A stretch of 15,779 nucleotides of DNA from JAFAQB01 sp046724555 (GCA_046724555.1 JBKOWU010000182.1:1-15779), one strand, 5' to 3'; counted from the stretch's first letter, positions 6,328 to 13,720 are shown. Made by a program: numbers and translations. The notes: generated by a model not told the origin, from the sequence alone.

Positions 6328-7324
6328 GCTCATAAATCTTCTGTCGCGCATCACGCATAGATGTCTTCTTCTTCACATATCCCAGATCCAGCAAATGACT
6401 AACGGAGAGTCTTATAGTTCTTTCAGGAAGCATCGTTCTAGCAGAGAGGTCTTTTTGACTCAACGCACCCTCATACTCGAGTGTTTTCAAAATTAATTTT
6501 GCACTTGGTGGTACACTCAATAGATCTTTTGCTAATTTTACCTTCTTTGCTATAAGTGATATAGGAGAAGAATCACCTATTAATCTGACTAGTCTAGCAG
6601 GAAATTCGTGTCTGTAGCAATCAAGTACTTCTTTTATTCTCCATCTGCATCCGCCATCTAGTACTACATCGCAGTGATATCTACTCATAATATTTGCAAC
6701 TTCCAAATTGATATCATTAGGAACTACTAATGGCCTACGTGTATTGTCAACTGAGTTTACAGATACCACAACGAATACTGGAGATTTCTGTAACACCATT
6801 GGGCCTCCTGCAGACATTGAATAAGCTGTAGATCCTGTTGGAGTAGAAATTATAACGCCATCACTATTATCATGCCATACATCCTTATCATTTATCCTAA
6901 GTACATGTTCCATTAATGTTGCGCTCTTGCTTGGGAATACTGCAACATCGTTTAGAACTGGCTCAACCTCCTTTCCATCTACTCTAACCGCTAACCGAAA
7001 TACTTCATCCACTTCGTAGTCATTTCTCTTCATTCTCAAAACTGCTGATTCTAGATCCTTGACATCTAACTGCGCCAGAAACCCAGTAGCATCAGATTCA
7101 TAAACGCCGAGAACAGGTGCGGAGTCTGTTACAACCCTGTGAAAATAGTCGAGAATGCCTCTATCTCCGCCAGCTACTAGAACTAAATCGACTTCCTTTG
7201 CCAATTTGTAGCCCGCTTCCTTCATAAATTGTGCATTAATATTTAATAAATCCAGTGTCTTTTTCATTTGCATTAGTAACGCTCCGTTTCTAGAGTCTGA
7301 TCCTGATAGGGCTATTTTCATCAT
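6317..7324 (-). CDS. nadK: NAD kinase with C-terminal winged-helix DNA-binding domain
   Basis: Residues 1-260 are an ATP-NAD kinase, which phosphorylates NAD(H) to NADP(H). They include VDLVLVAGGDRGILDYF (46-62), NDVAVF (125-130), DGVIISTPTGSTAYSMSAGG (155-174) and VVLDGG (220-225). The hallmark GGDG-T/S motif reads GGDRG here (52-56): the catalytic Asp is kept, but Arg replaces the fourth-position Gly. Residues ~270-335 form an extra module, starting SAKLILKTLEYEGALSQKDL and then recognition-helix-like ERTIRLSVSHLLDLGYVKKK and a wing, typical of a winged HTH. The 335-residue length is above the 250-300 of plain NAD kinases. Two ATGs (7324, 7321) begin the frame, 25-30 nt from a TATA box. The 3' end overlaps the pyrG 3' end. 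Family call firm; a regulatory role for the HTH is inference. Confidence 0.9.
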   Translation of the reverse strand: MMKIALSGSDSRNGALLMQMKKTLDLLNINAQFMKEAGYKLAKEVDLVLVAGGDRGILDYFHRVVTDSAPVLGVYESDATGFLAQLDVKDLESAVLRMKRNDYEVDEVFRLAVRVDGKEVEPVLNDVAVFPSKSATLMEHVLRINDKDVWHDNSDGVIISTPTGSTAYSMSAGGPMVLQKSPVFVVVSVNSVDNTRRPLVVPNDINLEVANIMSRYHCDVVLDGGCRWRIKEVLDCYRHEFPARLVRLIGDSSPISLIAKKVKLAKDLLSVPPSAKLILKTLEYEGALSQKDLSARTMLPERTIRLSVSHLLDLGYVKKKTSMRDARQKIYELRI

Positions 7325-7348
7325 TATCTACTGCAAAGATTAATTATT

Positions 7349-7359
7349 TTAATTTAAGT
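7349..7359 (-). promoter_or_regulatory. TATA box of the NAD kinase gene
   Basis: On the minus strand this reads ACTTAAATTAA. Its spacing predicts a start site at about 7328, four bases before the ATG, so the mRNA would be essentially leaderless. Confidence 0.5.
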
Positions 7360-7381
7360 ATACGAAAATAACCATTCAGCT

Positions 7382-8213
7382 CTAAGCATCGTGATTTCTC
7401 GTAGGAATCTTGTTCAAATCTGTTGAGCCTGTTTTAAGGGCTGCGCGCAGTGCACCGGTCGCAAAACAAATAGCCCATAACGGATCTCTCTCCTTTTTAT
7501 ACGAACAGCAAAACGCTGCTGACAAGATATCATCAGTATCTGCGTAATTATAGTTATCTGTATTTACTTTTATCCGATAATGTATTTGCTTATATAACAA
7601 GCGTATAGAAGCACGACCAGTTGCTTCAAATTGCTCGAGACCTCCAGCCAATGCTGCAAGTTCTTGCTTATCTGCCTTTATTGCTGTTATGCCAGATAGA
7701 TCCAGTGTCACTTCGTCAAGCAATGAAATTATTCCTGATGATTGATTGACGATCGAGTATATCGAGTATATCCTTTAGGATCAAGCATTACAAAATCACT
7801 TTTTCCACAGTCTTTAACTATTGTCTTGAGTACATTGTTAGGAACTTCGTCTGGACTGGACTGACCAACCAACAATCACCGTTTATTTTATGAATATCTT
7901 CCTCTGTCAAAGATGCACATTTTGAAAGCAAATATAGATGTCTGCTATTATCATCATTTAGTTTGACTTTAAATTCCATTGTAGGGTATTCAGTAATCTG
8001 ATGCTCTTTGATAACAATCTCTAGATCATGCAAAAACTGCATGCGACATGCACAAAAATCAGTTCCTATTTTAGTTGCGAGACATACTTCAAATCCGAAC
8101 TGTCTGGCAGTTATACCACAATAGCATGCAGGACCACTAAGAGACTTGCTTATCATCCCTTTTACATTGTGCACAAAATCAATAACTATGTTGGATGTTA
8201 TTGCTATTTTCAT
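7382..8213 (-). pseudogene. Decayed PfkB/ribokinase-family carbohydrate or nucleoside kinase
   Basis: The N-terminal piece (8213 down to ~7863) reads MKIAITSNIVIDF, SLSGPACYCGITARQFGFEV and LATKIGTDF, the start of a PfkB kinase. After WLVSP the frame is broken by a tandem GGACT duplication (7853-7862, plus strand). Removing one copy gives SPDEVPNNVLKTIVKD, then VMLDPKGYTR. A 9-bp tandem duplication (7753-7770) repeats YTR in frame. A second frameshift near 7732-7745 follows, with TAA at 7729-7731. The C-terminal piece (from ~7737 to 7382) reads LLDEVTLDLSGITAIKADKQELAALAGG and then DILSAAFCC and DPLWAICFATGALRAAL. The catalytic GAGD-type motif has become DTDD (7529-7540): the Asp survives but both anion-hole glycines are lost. 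Two frameshifts, a duplication and a damaged active site mark a non-functional remnant. A TATA box remains at 8242-8252. Substrate unknown. Confidence 0.85.
7753..7770. repeat. 9-bp tandem duplication inside the PfkB pseudogene
   Basis: TCGAGTATA occurs twice head to tail (7753-7761 and 7762-7770). It adds three codons (YTR) to the decayed kinase without shifting frame, and looks like a recent replication slippage event in DNA no longer under selection. Confidence 0.8.
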
Positions 8214-8241
8214 AACGCTATGATAATATGCCTGTTATAAT

Positions 8242-8252
8242 GTTATTTTAGT
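8242..8252 (-). promoter_or_regulatory. TATA box of the PfkB pseudogene
   Basis: On the minus strand this reads ACTAAAATAAC, predicting a start near 8221, 8 nt before the ATG at 8213. The promoter therefore still looks intact, so the remnant and perhaps the NAD kinase behind it may still be transcribed. Confidence 0.4.
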
Positions 8253-8351
8253 TTCGCCATCAATTCTGACAGTTGTATATTCATAAGCTATAACAACCTA
8301 ATCGAAACATTCGATATGCTGCATCGTTTAAAAAACCAATATTAATATAAA

Positions 8352-8361
8352 ACATATATAG
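8352..8361 (+). promoter_or_regulatory. TATA box of the DUF6659-like gene
   Basis: ACATATATAG predicts a start near 8383 and a leader of about 20 nt before ATG 8406. It is divergent from the PfkB pseudogene promoter about 100 bp away. Confidence 0.45.
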
Positions 8362-8405
8362 CCGGTCAACAAAAGGTCAAAAAGGTTGTTTGATTATGGT
8401 CTGTG

Positions 8406-8933
8406 ATGCCAAATATGAAATCAGAGCAATTCTCCAAAAATATTTTGAATCTTGATCCTGCAATCAGGTTTGCGGGAATAGTGGAAAAATCTGGACATCT
8501 ATATGCTGGGAACATCAAAGAAGGAATTAAGGAACATCTCAAAGGAAGAGACCCTGAATTGAGTTTGGCTCAATCTGCGTACATTATTGACTTGAGGAAA
8601 ATTTTTACTTCGCAATTAGGCAAATTAGGCTACGTTATTTACGCATATGATAAAGTAAAAATGATTACTGTACCAGTCAAGGAGCACGTGCTTGTATTTT
8701 CCTCAGATCACACCGCCAACACAGATGATCTTTTGTATAAAGTCACTCGGTACATCAGGTCCGTGGAAGAAGATTTATCATTGTATCCTCCATCTAATGT
8801 AATAGATGACAAAAAGAAGGAAACAGTGAGAAACCTTCATTTTTCTGGTATTTCTGAGGATATGATTGCGGATCAGCTTGACATTGATATTAATACAGTG
8901 AAAATGGTCATACAGGAAATAAGTACTTCATGA
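8406..8933 (+). CDS. DUF6659-like protein with C-terminal helix-turn-helix
   Basis: The first ~130 residues (NLDPAIRFAGIVEKSGHLYAG, then a helical stretch with RKIFTSQLGKLGYVIYAYDK and VPVKEHVLVFSSD) resemble the DUF6659 family that is abundant in Thaumarchaeota and has no known function. The alternating strand-helix pattern suggests a small sensor-like fold. The last ~40 residues (KKKETVRNLHFSGISEDMIA, then DQLDIDINTVKMVIQEI) look like a helix-turn-helix of the sigma region 4/LuxR-like type, suggesting DNA binding. Starts in frame are GTG 8403, ATG 8406 and ATG 8415; ATG 8406 is chosen as the first ATG after the predicted transcript start. It stands alone, with its own promoter and a T-rich terminator. 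The DUF6659 call is from pattern memory and the regulator role is inference. Confidence 0.75.
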   Translation: MPNMKSEQFSKNILNLDPAIRFAGIVEKSGHLYAGNIKEGIKEHLKGRDPELSLAQSAYIIDLRKIFTSQLGKLGYVIYAYDKVKMITVPVKEHVLVFSSDHTANTDDLLYKVTRYIRSVEEDLSLYPPSNVIDDKKKETVRNLHFSGISEDMIADQLDIDINTVKMVIQEISTS

Positions 8934-8957
8934 TTGTTATATTGAAAACTGCTTTCC

Positions 8958-8976
8958 TTTTTATGATTTATTTTTT
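8958..8976 (+). terminator. T-rich terminator after the DUF6659-like gene
   Basis: T-runs at 8958-8962 and 8971-8976, starting 25 nt after the stop codon, probably end the transcript. The remaining gap to rtcB (8977-9128) shows no gene. Confidence 0.45.
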
Positions 8977-9128
8977 AGATGATAAAGGCGTGATTCTAAT
9001 TTTTGAAAGACATGACACATGAATAAACTTCGTTTTTTTATTGCAACTATACATTATATAATTAAATCCATACGAATTTATGGACCTATTCAGATATGGG
9101 TTGAATACTCTTGGAACACTAAGTAATG

Positions 9129-9139
9129 CTTATAATAAC
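9129..9139 (+). promoter_or_regulatory. TATA box of the rtcB operon
   Basis: CTTATAATAAC is centred about 26 nt before the rtcB ATG (9161), predicting a leaderless mRNA for the rtcB-PDCD5-unknown operon. Confidence 0.55.
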
Positions 9140-9160
9140 TCTTTTTCAATTGATTAGAGA

Positions 9161-10636
9161 ATGAGTGAATTATTAACCAAAAGCGGTAATCATAGAGTTA
9201 AAAAAATTAATGATTTTATATTTAAGATTGAAAAAGACGCCTCAAAGGGAATGAACGTCCCTGTTACTATTTACGCTACAGATAACCTTATTTCAAAGAT
9301 GGTTTCTGATAGGACTATAGATCAGGCAGCAAATGTCTCAACTTTACCAGGAGTGACAAAAAATGTGGTGGTTCTTCCAGATGGACACGAAGGTTATGGG
9401 TTTCCTGTAGGGGGTGTCGCTGCACTCGATCTTGAAGAAGGCGTCATTAGTCCTGGCGGTGTAGGATATGACATCAATTGTGGTGTAAGGCTGCTTTCGA
9501 CTAGTTTAATTGAAAAAGATGTAAAACCAAACATAAAAAATCTTGTGAACGAACTCTTTAGATCGATCCCTTCTGGGGTTGGAAGTCAGGGATCTGTTAA
9601 GCTTACCGAATCCAATCTTAATGAACTCCTTATAGAGGGTGTAAAATGGGCTATAGAAAAAGGGTATGGCTGGAAACAGGATGCTGAAGTCTGCGAGGAA
9701 GCTGGAAGGATGGTTGGTGCCGATCCTCAGAGCGTTTCCAATATGGCAAGAAAACGAGGGTCGCCACAATTAGGCAGCTTAGGTTCAGGCAACCATTTCC
9801 TTGAGGTACAAAAAGTTAATAGGATATATGATGAGAAAGCCGCAAAGGCTATGGGTATAACACAAGAGGGACAATTGACAGTTTTAATTCACTGTGGTTC
9901 AAGAGGACTGGGCCATCAAATATGTAGTGATTATCTGCGCATTTCGGAAATTGCTTTACGGAACCGCGGTATGAAACTTGTAGATAGAGAACTTGCATGT
10001 GTACCAAACAATTCTATAGAAGGTGAAGACTATCGCAAAGCAATGTATTGTGCTCTGAACTTTGCATGGTCTAATAGGCAACTGATAACACACTGGACAC
10101 GAAAAACATTCGAAAAAGTATTTCAAATGAGCGAACAACAATTGGATATGAAGCTCGTATATGATGTCGCACATAATATTGCAAAAGTTGAACGTCATAA
10201 AGTCGAAGGCGAAGGTATGCGGGATTTGGTAATTCATAGAAAGGGAGCTACCAGAGCATTTCCAGCAGGAATGGATGAACTCCCTAGTAAATACTATAAT
10301 ATTGGTCAGCCTGTAATTATACCAGGATCCATGGGCACTGCAAGCTGGATACTCTTAGGCAATAAAAAATCTCTTGATTTAAGTTTTGGATCGACTGCAC
10401 ACGGCGCAGGTAGGACAATGTCAAGGTCTGCTGCAAAAAGAACCTACAGTGTAGAAAATGTCAGAAACAGATTGGAGTCTAATGGTATCTATGTAAAGGC
10501 ACTGACAAGGGATGGTATAGTAGAAGAAACACCTGATGCATACAAAGATGTTGACGAAGTCGCTAACGTATCCCATTCACTTGGGATTGCAACTAAAGTG
10601 GTAAGGTTAATTCCAATCGGGGTGATAAAGGGTTAA
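9161..10636 (+). CDS. rtcB: RtcB tRNA-splicing/RNA-repair ligase
   Basis: RtcB joins RNA 2',3'-cyclic phosphate or 3'-phosphate ends to 5'-hydroxyl ends using GTP and Mn2+. In archaea it seals tRNA exons after endonuclease cutting. The 491-residue protein has all signature motifs: SPGGVGYDINCGVRLL with the metal ligands D104 and C107, LGSGNHFLEVQ (H212), IHCGSRGLGHQ (H244), VYDVAHNIAKVE (H338), HRKGATRAFPAG, PGSMGTASW, and STAHGAGRTMSR, whose H414 is the expected GMP-accepting histidine. No intein is present, unlike some euryarchaeal RtcB. ATG 9161 fits a leaderless transcript from the TATA box at 9129. The stop codon overlaps the next start by one base (TAATG), so it heads a coupled operon. 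No archease gene is seen in the window. Confidence 0.98.
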   Translation: MSELLTKSGNHRVKKINDFIFKIEKDASKGMNVPVTIYATDNLISKMVSDRTIDQAANVSTLPGVTKNVVVLPDGHEGYGFPVGGVAALDLEEGVISPGGVGYDINCGVRLLSTSLIEKDVKPNIKNLVNELFRSIPSGVGSQGSVKLTESNLNELLIEGVKWAIEKGYGWKQDAEVCEEAGRMVGADPQSVSNMARKRGSPQLGSLGSGNHFLEVQKVNRIYDEKAAKAMGITQEGQLTVLIHCGSRGLGHQICSDYLRISEIALRNRGMKLVDRELACVPNNSIEGEDYRKAMYCALNFAWSNRQLITHWTRKTFEKVFQMSEQQLDMKLVYDVAHNIAKVERHKVEGEGMRDLVIHRKGATRAFPAGMDELPSKYYNIGQPVIIPGSMGTASWILLGNKKSLDLSFGSTAHGAGRTMSRSAAKRTYSVENVRNRLESNGIYVKALTRDGIVEETPDAYKDVDEVANVSHSLGIATKVVRLIPIGVIKG

Positions 10637-11070
10637 TGCCAAATGAAGAACAAGAAGATCCAGATATCGCGATTATCAAGGCTCGTAAAATGAGAGCTCT
10701 AAGGGAACAAGCAGCTGGACTAGAAAAGGCCAGAATAGAAAGACGTCGGTTTGAAGAATCAAAGATACAATATAAAAGAAGTAACAGAGAAATTATATCT
10801 GATTACCTGTATGACAGAGGAGAGGAAGTTCTAAAACTTGCAGAATCTCAATTTCCCATTCAAACAAAATCCCTCATTAACGAAATAGTGGAATTGATTA
10901 GAATAGGTGATATTAGACAGAGAATATCTGGTGGAGAACTGCTAGCGTTATTTAGATCTGTTGGCTTGAATGTCAGGGTTAGTACAAGTATAAAAATTGA
11001 AGACCATGGGAAATTAGTTTCACTGTCAGATAAACTAAAACAAGGAAATGAGGGTATACCGGATGGCTAA
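10636..11070 (+). CDS. PDCD5/TFAR19-family DNA-binding protein
   Basis: The 144-residue protein begins with an acidic tip and a long basic helix (DPDIAIIKARKMRALREQAA, then KARIERRRFEESK). A compact helical domain follows (NREIISDYLYDRGEEVLKLA, then VELIRIGDIRQRISGGELLALFRSVG). This is the order of archaeal PDCD5-like proteins, a basic N-terminal helix plus a three-helix core implicated in binding double-stranded DNA. The tail (SIKIEDHGKLVSLSDKLK) carries past the usual family end. Its ATG shares a base with the rtcB stop (TAATG), and its own stop shares a base with the next ATG, so translation of the three genes is probably coupled. No promoter lies between. The family call is good; the cellular role in archaea is not established, though linkage to rtcB may hint at RNA or translation biology. 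Confidence 0.82.
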   Translation: MPNEEQEDPDIAIIKARKMRALREQAAGLEKARIERRRFEESKIQYKRSNREIISDYLYDRGEEVLKLAESQFPIQTKSLINEIVELIRIGDIRQRISGGELLALFRSVGLNVRVSTSIKIEDHGKLVSLSDKLKQGNEGIPDG

Positions 11071-11417
11071 TGAGAATGATAATCTTTGGCACCTTTATAT
11101 TGGATTTTCAAACTACCTCTTTTGAATTAGATTCTAAATTAGCGATACAAGTGCTCTCTGAATACCGGAAATTATGTGGATTTGCTAAGGATTGTGATAC
11201 TTTTGCGTTGGATGATCCGGTACTTAGTGCAGGATGGTCGTTTGCTAAGTTGTTTCTTTCTGGTGAGTTTGTCGAAAAAATATATGCGATTAAGGCAGAT
11301 GAAATTGATAGTTCCACGGGAAAGAAACTTGAGGATAAATTTGTTTCGTGGTTGGATGCAAAGTTAAGGGATAATAACTGCAAAGCACATGTAAAAATTG
11401 CAAGGGAAATGAAATGA
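11070..11417 (+). CDS. Unknown protein, third gene of the rtcB operon
   Basis: I do not recognise this 115-residue protein. It begins at ATG 11070, overlapping the PDCD5 stop by one base (TAATG), the same arrangement as the previous junction. The first 14 residues are hydrophobic (MRMIIFGTFILDF), but too short to be a clear membrane helix. The rest is mixed helix, with VLSEYRKLCGFAKDC, GWSFAKLFLSGEFVEKIYAI and a Lys-rich C-terminus. It has three Cys but no metal-binding spacing. A second frame opens at ATG 11063 (MANENDNLWHLYIGFSNYLF, stop 11123-11125) and also looks protein-like, so either the start is ambiguous or a frameshift separates the true N-terminus from the body. A role next to RtcB is suggested only by the operon. 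Confidence 0.6.
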   Translation: MRMIIFGTFILDFQTTSFELDSKLAIQVLSEYRKLCGFAKDCDTFALDDPVLSAGWSFAKLFLSGEFVEKIYAIKADEIDSSTGKKLEDKFVSWLDAKLRDNNCKAHVKIAREMK

Positions 11418-11579
11418 ATAAAACATTACATAAACATGTAAAAAATGGATCTATCTTAGGAAGTCTACAAGACATAGAGTAGACCCCAGATCTGTCGAGT
11501 TAGATTTGAAAATAACCTACAGGGCAACTTCTAGTCCAAGCAAATTTGCTTCTGTGAAAACATTAACGAATAACGTTTA

Positions 11580-11589
11580 TTTTTATATT
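11580..11589 (+). promoter_or_regulatory. TATA box of purB
   Basis: TTTTTATATT is centred 25 nt before ATG 11609, the textbook spacing for a leaderless archaeal mRNA. This argues for ATG 11609 over the upstream in-frame GTG at 11600. Confidence 0.6.
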
Positions 11590-11608
11590 CCGGATATTTG
11601 TGTTAAAT

Positions 11609-12982
11609 ATGCCTGTTCTACCAATTGATTCTGGACGTTATGGAAGCAGAGAAATAAAGCAAATATTTGAGGAAGAAAAACGGTTATACTATCAACTGGA
11701 GTTTGAGGCCGCAGTAGCAACGGCACAAGCGAAAGCTAAAATTATACCTTCTAATGCTAGCGACGAAATCGTAAAAGTGACTAAATCTGGCAGGATCACT
11801 GTTGAAAGGATTAAGGAATTAGAGACAATTAGTGATCATGACACAGCAGCATTAGTTGAGGCCTTGAGTGAACAATGTTCAGATAAAACAAAGCCATGGA
11901 TCCATTACGGTCTGACAAGCAATGACGTTATAGATACGGCTACTTCAATGCAACTGAGGGATGCATTAAAAATTATAGAGCCTAAAATTATTAACTTGGC
12001 AATTGTCCTTGTTAATAGGGCAATAGAATTTCGAATTCAACCTGCTGTGGGAAGAACTCATGGTCAACATTCAAGTGTCATATCCTTTGGATTAAAATTT
12101 GCAATATGGGCAGTAGAACTCGCAAAACATATTGAGAGAATCGAAGAAGGTAAAAAACGCTTTTTGCTTTGCAAAACCCTAGGAGTTGTTGGAACAGGCT
12201 CTTTGATGGGGGAAAGAGCCTTGAATATTCAGACCCAGGTTGCTAGCTATTTGGATCTGCATGCTGTTGATGCTGCTACTCAGGTTATTCCTCGTGAAAG
12301 ATATGCAGAGGTACAATTTTTGATCGCACTGATAGGCTCTACACTTGATAAGATTGCTGTTGAAATAAGGAATCTACAGAGGACTGAAATAGGCGAAGTC
12401 GCAGAACCATTTAGAAAAGGTCAAATGGGAAGCAGTGCGGTTCCTGTTAAGCGCAATCCAATCAAAAGCGAACGAGTTTCCTCGCTTGCAAGGATTCTAC
12501 GTTCTGGGGTTGATGTGGCGATGGAAAATATCTCATTATGGCATGAGAGAGATCTATCAAATTCAGCAAATGAACGCTTCATTATTCCTATGTCGATGAT
12601 TCTATTAGATGAGATGCTGAATTTAATGATTAATGTTATTTCGCAACTTACAGTAAACATAGACAGAATTACTTCAAACCTTGACATGACGAAGGGTCAA
12701 ATCTATGCAGAATTTGTTCTCGAAGCATTAATAAAAAAAGGAATTCCAAGATTAGAAGCATACAGAAATATCCAGAGGATTGCATTTTCATCACATGATA
12801 ATAAACAGTATTTCTATGATGCTATAAAGGAAGATCCTATTGTATCCAAAATCTTGTCGTCGGAGGAGCTGAAATCAATATTTGATGCAAGAACTCATTT
12901 CTCTGCATCATCGAAGATTATTGATAATGTATCTAAAACGGTCGACAGTATACACAAAAAATTTTTTCATAATAGCATATAG
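11609..12982 (+). CDS. purB: Adenylosuccinate lyase
   Basis: PurB cleaves fumarate from SAICAR and from adenylosuccinate, acting twice in purine synthesis, as a homotetramer with composite active sites. The 457-residue product has the fumarase/aspartase-superfamily regions in order: SGRYGS near the N-terminus, HDTAALVEAL, the TSNDV loop (103-107), GRTHGQHSSV with the acid/base-region His (151), TLGVVGTGSLMG and the flexible signature loop MGSSAVPVKRNPIKSER (residues ~273-289), which carries the catalytic Ser pair. In that loop Val-Pro-Val replaces the common Met-Pro-His/Tyr, a mild change. ATG 11609 is chosen because the TATA box at 11580 places the transcript start on it. The gene has its own promoter, about 190 nt after the rtcB operon. 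Confidence 0.96.
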   Translation: MPVLPIDSGRYGSREIKQIFEEEKRLYYQLEFEAAVATAQAKAKIIPSNASDEIVKVTKSGRITVERIKELETISDHDTAALVEALSEQCSDKTKPWIHYGLTSNDVIDTATSMQLRDALKIIEPKIINLAIVLVNRAIEFRIQPAVGRTHGQHSSVISFGLKFAIWAVELAKHIERIEEGKKRFLLCKTLGVVGTGSLMGERALNIQTQVASYLDLHAVDAATQVIPRERYAEVQFLIALIGSTLDKIAVEIRNLQRTEIGEVAEPFRKGQMGSSAVPVKRNPIKSERVSSLARILRSGVDVAMENISLWHERDLSNSANERFIIPMSMILLDEMLNLMINVISQLTVNIDRITSNLDMTKGQIYAEFVLEALIKKGIPRLEAYRNIQRIAFSSHDNKQYFYDAIKEDPIVSKILSSEELKSIFDARTHFSASSKIIDNVSKTVDSIHKKFFHNSI

Positions 12983-13151
12983 AATTTTTGAAGACATATT
13001 ACTAGGCTATTGAGTATACAATATTAAAAGAAAAAATTTCATTAATACTTTCTTGTCTGGATTAGTTTATAGATGACTCAGAGCATTTTTTGATGCTTAT
13101 TACATTATATACCTATTGTTCATGGAGAATTATAGGAATATAACAACAGCT

Positions 13152-13161
13152 TTATTATATG
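13152..13161 (+). promoter_or_regulatory. TATA-like element before the small zinc-finger gene
   Basis: TTATTATATG is centred about 31 nt before ATG 13188, compatible with a leaderless or near-leaderless mRNA for the shorter zinc-finger ORF. A second TATA-like stretch at 13101-13111 would start transcription near 13132, inside the longer ORF. Confidence 0.35.
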
Positions 13162-13187
13162 TTGACAGATATATAAATAGGAATAAA

Positions 13188-13319
13188 ATGGATCAAGGAG
13201 AACCAGGTGTGGATTATAATGACGATAATTTGAACCCTCTTATGTGCGATTTGTGTAAGAGGAAATTTGATAGCTTAGATAAACTAGGTGAACATCAAAA
13301 GGTAGAGCATGATATGTAA
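13188..13319 (+). CDS. Small C2H2 zinc-finger protein (43 residues, longer start possible)
   Basis: The C-terminal half reads LMCDLCKRKFDSLDKLGEHQ and then KVEHDM, a classical C-X2-C-X12-H-X4-H finger with the hydrophobic Phe and Leu spaced as in true C2H2 domains. Tiny one-finger proteins of this type are common in Thaumarchaeota; they probably bind DNA or proteins, but their targets are unknown. From ATG 13188 the protein has an acidic N-terminus (MDQGEPGVDYNDDNLNP) and the finger. ATG 13122 and TTG 13116 in the same frame would add 22-24 residues without similarity to the finger family. The shorter form is preferred because a TATA-like element at 13152 is well placed for it. It is a single-gene unit after purB. 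Confidence 0.72.
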   Translation: MDQGEPGVDYNDDNLNPLMCDLCKRKFDSLDKLGEHQKVEHDM

Positions 13320-13587
13320 ATGCAATATGTAGATAATGATTGAATCAAAATAAATAAATAAATATAGTATTTCCATTAAGGATATCACTTTAGCAGTGTG
13401 GCGCTATTATCACATTCTGGAATTCGCCATGCGTACGTGTAATATTCTATCATCATAACCATTTCTCTGCGCTAATTTGGTGAATATTGACAGAGGTATT
13501 CATGGACATCTTCGATCGTGGATTCTAACTATCAATTCAAGAGGTGAATATCCAAATTTCGTGTGAATGTCAGCAAAGCGGAAGAAG
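13320..13587. other. Intergenic stretch with no gene seen
   Basis: No open frame of useful length, tRNA, repeat array or terminator stem was found here. The sequence is slightly richer in GC words than the promoters around it (for example 13400-13440), but I could not assign it. Confidence 0.4.
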
Positions 13588-13597
13588 TTATATAAGC
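13588..13597 (+). promoter_or_regulatory. Strong TATA box at 13.59 kb
   Basis: TTATATAAGC is one of the best TATA matches in the window. It predicts transcription from about 13618, more than 100 nt before the first legal start codon of the ORF at 13721. The intervening bases would thus be a long leader, a separate RNA or an unannotated 5' coding extension. Confidence 0.55.
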
Positions 13598-13617
13598 TCC
13601 AATTTTTAACATATGAT

Positions 13618-13700
13618 TTAGAGCCTATCGGCCGGTGAACGGATAATAAACCAAGCTCAAAAAAGTCCTCATTCGTCATTTGGTAAAGTTGATAGGTCAG
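13618..13700 (+). ncRNA. Candidate structured leader or small RNA
   Basis: Right after the predicted start site, GCCTATC (13623-13629) pairs with GATAGGT (13691-13697), closing a domain. Inside it a CCG/CGG mini-hairpin with a GTGAA loop (13632-13642) and a stem ACCAAG (13650-13655)/TTTGGT (13679-13684) give a three-way-junction-like layout. It matches no riboswitch or C/D or H/ACA RNA that I know. The same bases are open in the frame of the downstream ORF, so coding is an alternative. The stems are short enough to arise by chance. Confidence 0.25.
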
Positions 13701-13720
13701 GTTTTGATTGTATCTATAAG

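Noticed and set aside
8028..8240. A 70-codon plus-strand ORF over the PfkB remnant.
   Set aside because: It is antisense to readable PfkB sequence and Cys/His/Tyr-rich, typical of a shadow frame.
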